From NCBI GenBank assembly GCA_029379385.1, contig CM055611.1, positions 22,100,092 to 22,164,091 of the forward strand: 64,000 nucleotides of DNA, given 5' to 3'. Origin of the DNA: Quillaja saponaria. Lineage: Eukaryota; Streptophyta; Magnoliopsida; Fabales; Quillajaceae. The notes under the pieces are model-generated. The model was not told where the DNA came from. It did not search any database and worked only from the letters and a program-made list of their open reading frames with translations. The translations under genes were made by a program, and so were the position numbers. How positions within the stretch are numbered: the stretch's first letter is position 1; every line of letters begins with the position of its first letter. Shown here piece by piece: positions 59,952 through 64,000 of the stretch.

Positions 59952-62382
59952 ATGGCGTCCAATGCAGCTGTGCCATTTTGGAGAGCGGCGGGGATGACTT
60001 ACATCACGTACTCCAACATATGCGCCAATTTGGTGAGGAACTGCCTCAAGGAGCCCCACAAGACCGAGGCCATCACTCGCGAGAAGGTCCATTTCTCAGT
60101 CTCTAAGTGGGCTGACGGCAAGCCTGAGAAGCCGAGTAATCTCTCTCTCTCCATACTACCTCTCCTTCTAGTACCAGCTGATTCAGATCTGTGCCATCTT
60201 CTTCTTTTTAGTTTTCCTCTTTTGAAGCCTTAATATTTGATTTGAGTTACTGCTAAACAATATGGTTTTTAACAATTTGTCAATTTTTTTATCTTTTCTG
60301 GTAATTTTATCTCACATCAATGAAGGACTCAACCATTTATTCATTGAAATATGTCCCTAAAGAATATGAAGAAATTTTGTGTCATGTTGCTAGAAATCGA
60401 AGCAGGAATTGGGTTAGAGTGTTGATGAGGAAATAAAATGTGTATGCTTGATGCTTTTGGTCAAAATCTGTTGCTTCTATCTAAAATAGCTCATTTTTCT
60501 GTTCAAATGGAAACTGTTCAAATTATCCCCAGAACTCTCGTAATTGGTTTTACAAATATTGGTTACTGCATCACTTGTTGTGGTTGAACAATGACATTAT
60601 TCAGAGTTATGAAAACACGTATACAATCTAAATTGTATTTGGAAAAATATATATATGCTGTAAAAATTTGCACTGGTACAAATCTAGGAGATAAAACATA
60701 TTTATAGTTATAAAATATAACCTTTATATGCTTCTTTTCTCCTTCTTTATTAGCAATGCGTACTTATCCTTGGATCCTTTGGTTGTGGTACTATAGCAAT
60801 CTCTTCTTATTTGTTTTGTTCAGATTTAGCGTTCCATTTTCAGAAGATAGTAAAGTTTGATTTACATCTTGTTCACCATTGTTGCAAGATTTGATTTAAT
60901 GCTAGTTGCCTAGTTGATGCAGCTATGAACAAGTGTCAAGTTTATGTTTTCAATTTGGGAAATTCGGTAATGGGGATTGTTGACTTGTGTATCTAGAGTC
61001 TAGACATTCCTAGTTTTTAGAGCCTTGTCAGGTTCCCTATATGGGGATTCATCATTGTGGATGAATACTGAGGTTTGTATTTTGTAGGGATTTAGACTTA
61101 GCTATTATTTTTGGTGTATGTGATCATGAGGGTTAGCCGACACCAATTATTTGGGATTTAAGGGTTAGTTGAGTTGACTTGATGTGATCATGGCTTGTTA
61201 CTCTAGGACTAGTTTTTATTTTCTTCTTGGCCAGATAATGAAAAAAATGCATTGGCTTATTTATGAGAAAGACATGTGGAAATGAAAAGTTCCTCTATGG
61301 TCGAAACTCATTCATTAGGATGTTCTTTATTGGCCATTATAGGATTAAATACAGACAACTTGTGAACCTACTTGTCAGAAACCAGCCCTGGGCTATCATT
61401 GCAGTCCATAATTACTCTCTACATGATACAAATCTTTGTATTCCCCATCTTCTAGTATGCCTGAAATCTGTCCACCTTTTAAATTGGATCACTAGGGAAA
61501 TGAAGATCATCATTTCTATTAAGAAACAATAGTTGAAGTGTAATGATCATACGTTGTTAATGCACTGTATGTCCCATAATAGGTACCATTCTTCTACCCT
61601 TTACTAGGAGTCGATGACTATTCATAGCTATTACCTTGAGACCAAAGAAGAGTTCGACCCAATTTTTTTTATTTCTGTCCTAGTTGCTCCTGATTTAGCA
61701 TTCTCATTAAGTGAAAATGGAACTTTCTAATGCCTGAATTTGACTAACTAAAGTGGTGAATGTCCTATTCTGTTGTGACTTGTATGTAGATGACTGATGA
61801 GTTCGATTGGGTTTACCTGATTACTGATGTTAGCATGATGGAGTTGGCTAAAAGGTGTTATGTTTCTCATGCATGTGAATGTGTTGATGAGAGAAATTTA
61901 ATGAACTAGTTATGTTAAATTATGCATTCTAAAGATTATTTTGCAACTTTCTTTCTAAAAATGAGAAATATCATTGAACAACAAAAACTAAAGAATTGCT
62001 AACCTGCAGCAGTGCTGCTCTTAAACAACCCTTAACTATACCAATCAACAAAAAGCTGCAAACAAAGCTATAGCTCAAACTATGCCGAAGCAACCTAAAT
62101 CAGACTCCACTCCACATTCTACATTGAGCATTGTTTCTTACAGGTTTATCAAATATGTCTCGAAAGCTAACCTATGCCTTAGTTTGGATTTTGATTATAA
62201 TGTTGCCTATTTTATCCCAACTTATCTGACCTTTTGAAGATGTGAAATGCTTGTGATTTTTACTGGTCATTCAAATCAAATCTGCATGTGCTTATCATTG
62301 ATTTCCTATTGACTATCTGATGCAGTGTTTATTTTTCATTTTTTGGGTTTTATCAGCTATCCGTTCAGACACTCCAGAATAG
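59952..62382 (+). CDS. ATP15: Mitochondrial ATP synthase subunit epsilon
   Basis: Small subunit of the F1 central stalk in the mitochondrial ATP synthase. Two exons: 59952-60135 and 62357-62382. The 2.2 kb intron begins GTAATC and ends TATCAG. The protein has 69 residues, the usual plant length, starting [20 protein letters not shown] and containing [11 protein letters not shown], then ending RSDTPE. The second exon encodes only eight residues and is easily missed. No gene is seen inside the intron. Its start is about 750 bases from the start of the CSLC pseudogene on the other strand, so the two may once have shared an upstream region. Confidence 0.95.
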
Positions 62383-62796
62383 CGAGGGGAGAGTTATTGG
62401 AATATTGGCCATGCTGATGTACGGAGAAATTGAAGTCGACTGTGCAAACGGCTAAAGAAATTGTTATTGTCAGTTTTATTTTGGGTTGATATACATAAAT
62501 CAGGACAAGCTTTGGACTATGTTTTCGTGGTACCTCCTTGTAATAATGCAATTTGCTATATTTGCTTTGAACTATTCACGGTCTTCTTATGAAAATAACA
62601 GATCGAGTATCATTTGTTTCCCTTCATCTTGGGAGTAAGGTATAAGAAGAACATCTTTTTGTTCTAAAGGAAGAAAAATAAAGCACTTCCCTTTACGTAG
62701 TGTTGGAGTCAACTTTTTACCAAGCAAACATGGTGCAAGGAAAATGTCAAATGGGTGGATGAAATTCCTGCCACCCTAACATACAAACTTTAAAAT

Positions 62797-63012
62797 ACCA
62801 ATGCAACCACTCAGAATAAAAAACTTAGTTTTTCTCCTCTTGATGTCATTACACGACCAATGCAACCACTCAGAATAAAAAACTTAGTTTTTCTCCTCTT
62901 GATGTCATTACACGGGTCATTTGGGTGAATCTAATCAACTACCAAAGTACCAATTGTGAAATAGGGCATTTGGGAGAATCTAATCAACTACTAAAGTACC
63001 AATTGTGAAAGA
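62797..63012 (+). repeat. Two adjacent tandem duplications
   Basis: A 59-base unit (62797-62855 and 62856-62914, from ACCAATGCAACCACTCAGAA) is repeated without visible change. It is followed directly by a 49-base unit (62915-62963 and 62964-63012, around ATCTAATCAACTACYAAAGT) with a few differences. Non-coding. The rest of 62383-63628 shows only the 3' UTR of the ATP synthase gene and the upstream region of EXO84. Confidence 0.9.
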
Positions 63013-63628
63013 TGTGTTTTTCTTCTCTTTTTACTGCATGTAGAAGGATACAGTTTTAGATTTTGAGAAGAATAATGCTTGGACATATTAAATATGATTA
63101 ATTTGTTTCCTTTTTCATTTCTGTTTTTCCTAAAAAGAGAAAAAAGAATTAATAGAGATTTTGTTCTCTATGGTTCTTCTTTTACAAATTTATTTTTCTT
63201 ATTTGACTGGATAAGATAAATAGTAAAATGGTTACTTTGCAGAATTATGTTTTACGTAATAAGGACGGCGGTGAAAACGGCGCAGAAACTAACAAGTAGT
63301 TGTAGAGCGACAAAGAAAGAAACTGTTAGGAAACATGCTTGGGGACGAAGTCGCGCTGGCTCTTGTCTCTCTCTTACCTCTCACCAATACCAACTCCAAC
63401 ACCGTTCGCGTAGGGATCGTCCTATCCTTTTCTCTCTCCACTGCAGAGTTCAACTTCCATGGCACAATACCTCGCTAAAAGTCTGAGTTTACACATTCTC
63501 GCTTGGATCTAGCTTTTGAATTTTGAATTTGATTTTTTTTTTGTTAATAAACCCTAAAAACTTGGTTGTTGCTTTTGATCGGAGAGTTTAACCGGAGAAT
63601 TTAGGAGCTCGTATAACTAGATTAGGTT

Positions 63629-63772
63629 ATGGCTACGGGGAAGACAGCTCGGTCCAGAGGTACACCAGTGAAAGAAAATGGCATAAAGCTCGAAGAAAGC
63701 CTGAACGTCTTCAAGTCTGATAAATTTGATGCCGATACTTATGTACAGTCCAAATGTTCTCTCAACGAGAAG
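63629..63772 (+). CDS. EXO84: EXO84 exocyst subunit, first exon (gene runs off the window)
   Basis: The ATG at 63629 opens 48 codons ending at a GT donor (63773). The peptide starts MATGKTARSRGTPVKENG and contains FKSDKFDADTYVQSKCSLNE, the conserved start of plant EXO84 (B type as I recall it). EXO84 is another subunit of the exocyst, the complex to which EXO70 belongs. The following exons lie beyond 64000. The last bases may be still intron or the next exon. Confidence 0.85.
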
Positions 63773-64000
63773 GTTGGTTATTAATATTTGATTCATACAA
63801 ATATCATTGGCTTTTCTTCATTTCTGTTAATTGATGACAAGAGTGCGATAATGAATTATGGTGGTTATTATTATTCTTAGTTGCAACTTGTATTTATGCC
63901 TCTTAAGTTCGTCTACATAGCTCGTACAGATTTTTTTTGCTTGGAATTGTGTAATGCGAGTTTTTAATTTTTCATTCTGCTCCTTAGCTCTCGAGGCTGG

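Noticed and set aside
1..64000. CRISPR arrays, operons, ribosome-binding sites or prokaryotic islands
   Set aside because: The sequence is plant nuclear DNA with introns, and no regularly spaced repeats or bacterial gene clusters are present.

Overview
The window is nuclear DNA of a flowering plant, most likely a eudicot. It is AT-rich, its genes have GT-AG introns, several genes have TATA boxes, and it carries plant-only families (MSR, EXO70G, UGT, CSLC) and plant transposon types (TRIM, Helitron, MULE-type MITEs). The species cannot be named from the sequence.

Bases 1-19,300 hold six copies of a Met/Gly-rich gene family I do not recognise. It is marked by an MMIG element, an IPKSIP element and a C-terminal box of alternating Asn/Gly and Ile/Val. 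A large tandem duplication (block A 1-5437, block B about 7815-12731) carries two subtypes in each copy. Block A keeps subtype 1 intact (815-1390) and has lost subtype 2. Block B keeps subtype 2 intact (12456-13196) and has a frameshifted subtype 1. Two further relatives (6559-7374 and 18824-19217) each carry one disabling lesion. The blocks also contain a MITE older than the duplication, a TRIM retroelement younger than it, and an inverted promoter fragment. A non-autonomous Helitron lies at 16560-17340.

Bases 19,900-30,500 hold an intact MSR-type glycan-synthesis gene on the minus strand. Its promoter and first exon are copied in a second, gene-less tandem unit. A TIR element sits in one unit only. 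Bases 30,900-36,300 encode an intact COPI beta subunit.

Bases 37,300-54,600 are a second duplicated region: EXO70G, UGT, a GluTR-binding-protein relic and an EMB2737-like gene. The duplication broke inside EXO70 and inside an intron of the last gene. It left two full-length UGT genes, one of which has lost its catalytic histidine. The GluTR-binding-protein copies and the second EXO70 are clearly dead. The first EXO70 and the EMB2737-like gene carry one-base frameshifts.

Bases 56,500-64,000 hold a CSLC xyloglucan glucan synthase pseudogene with many lesions, the intact mitochondrial ATP synthase epsilon gene, and the first exon of an EXO84 gene that runs off the end. Conserved genes with clean reading frames (COPB 950 aa, MSR 416 aa, both UGTs, ATP synthase epsilon) sit beside the broken ones, so the multi-lesion pseudogenes are not explained by poor sequence. 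Single-base lesions could still be assembly errors.
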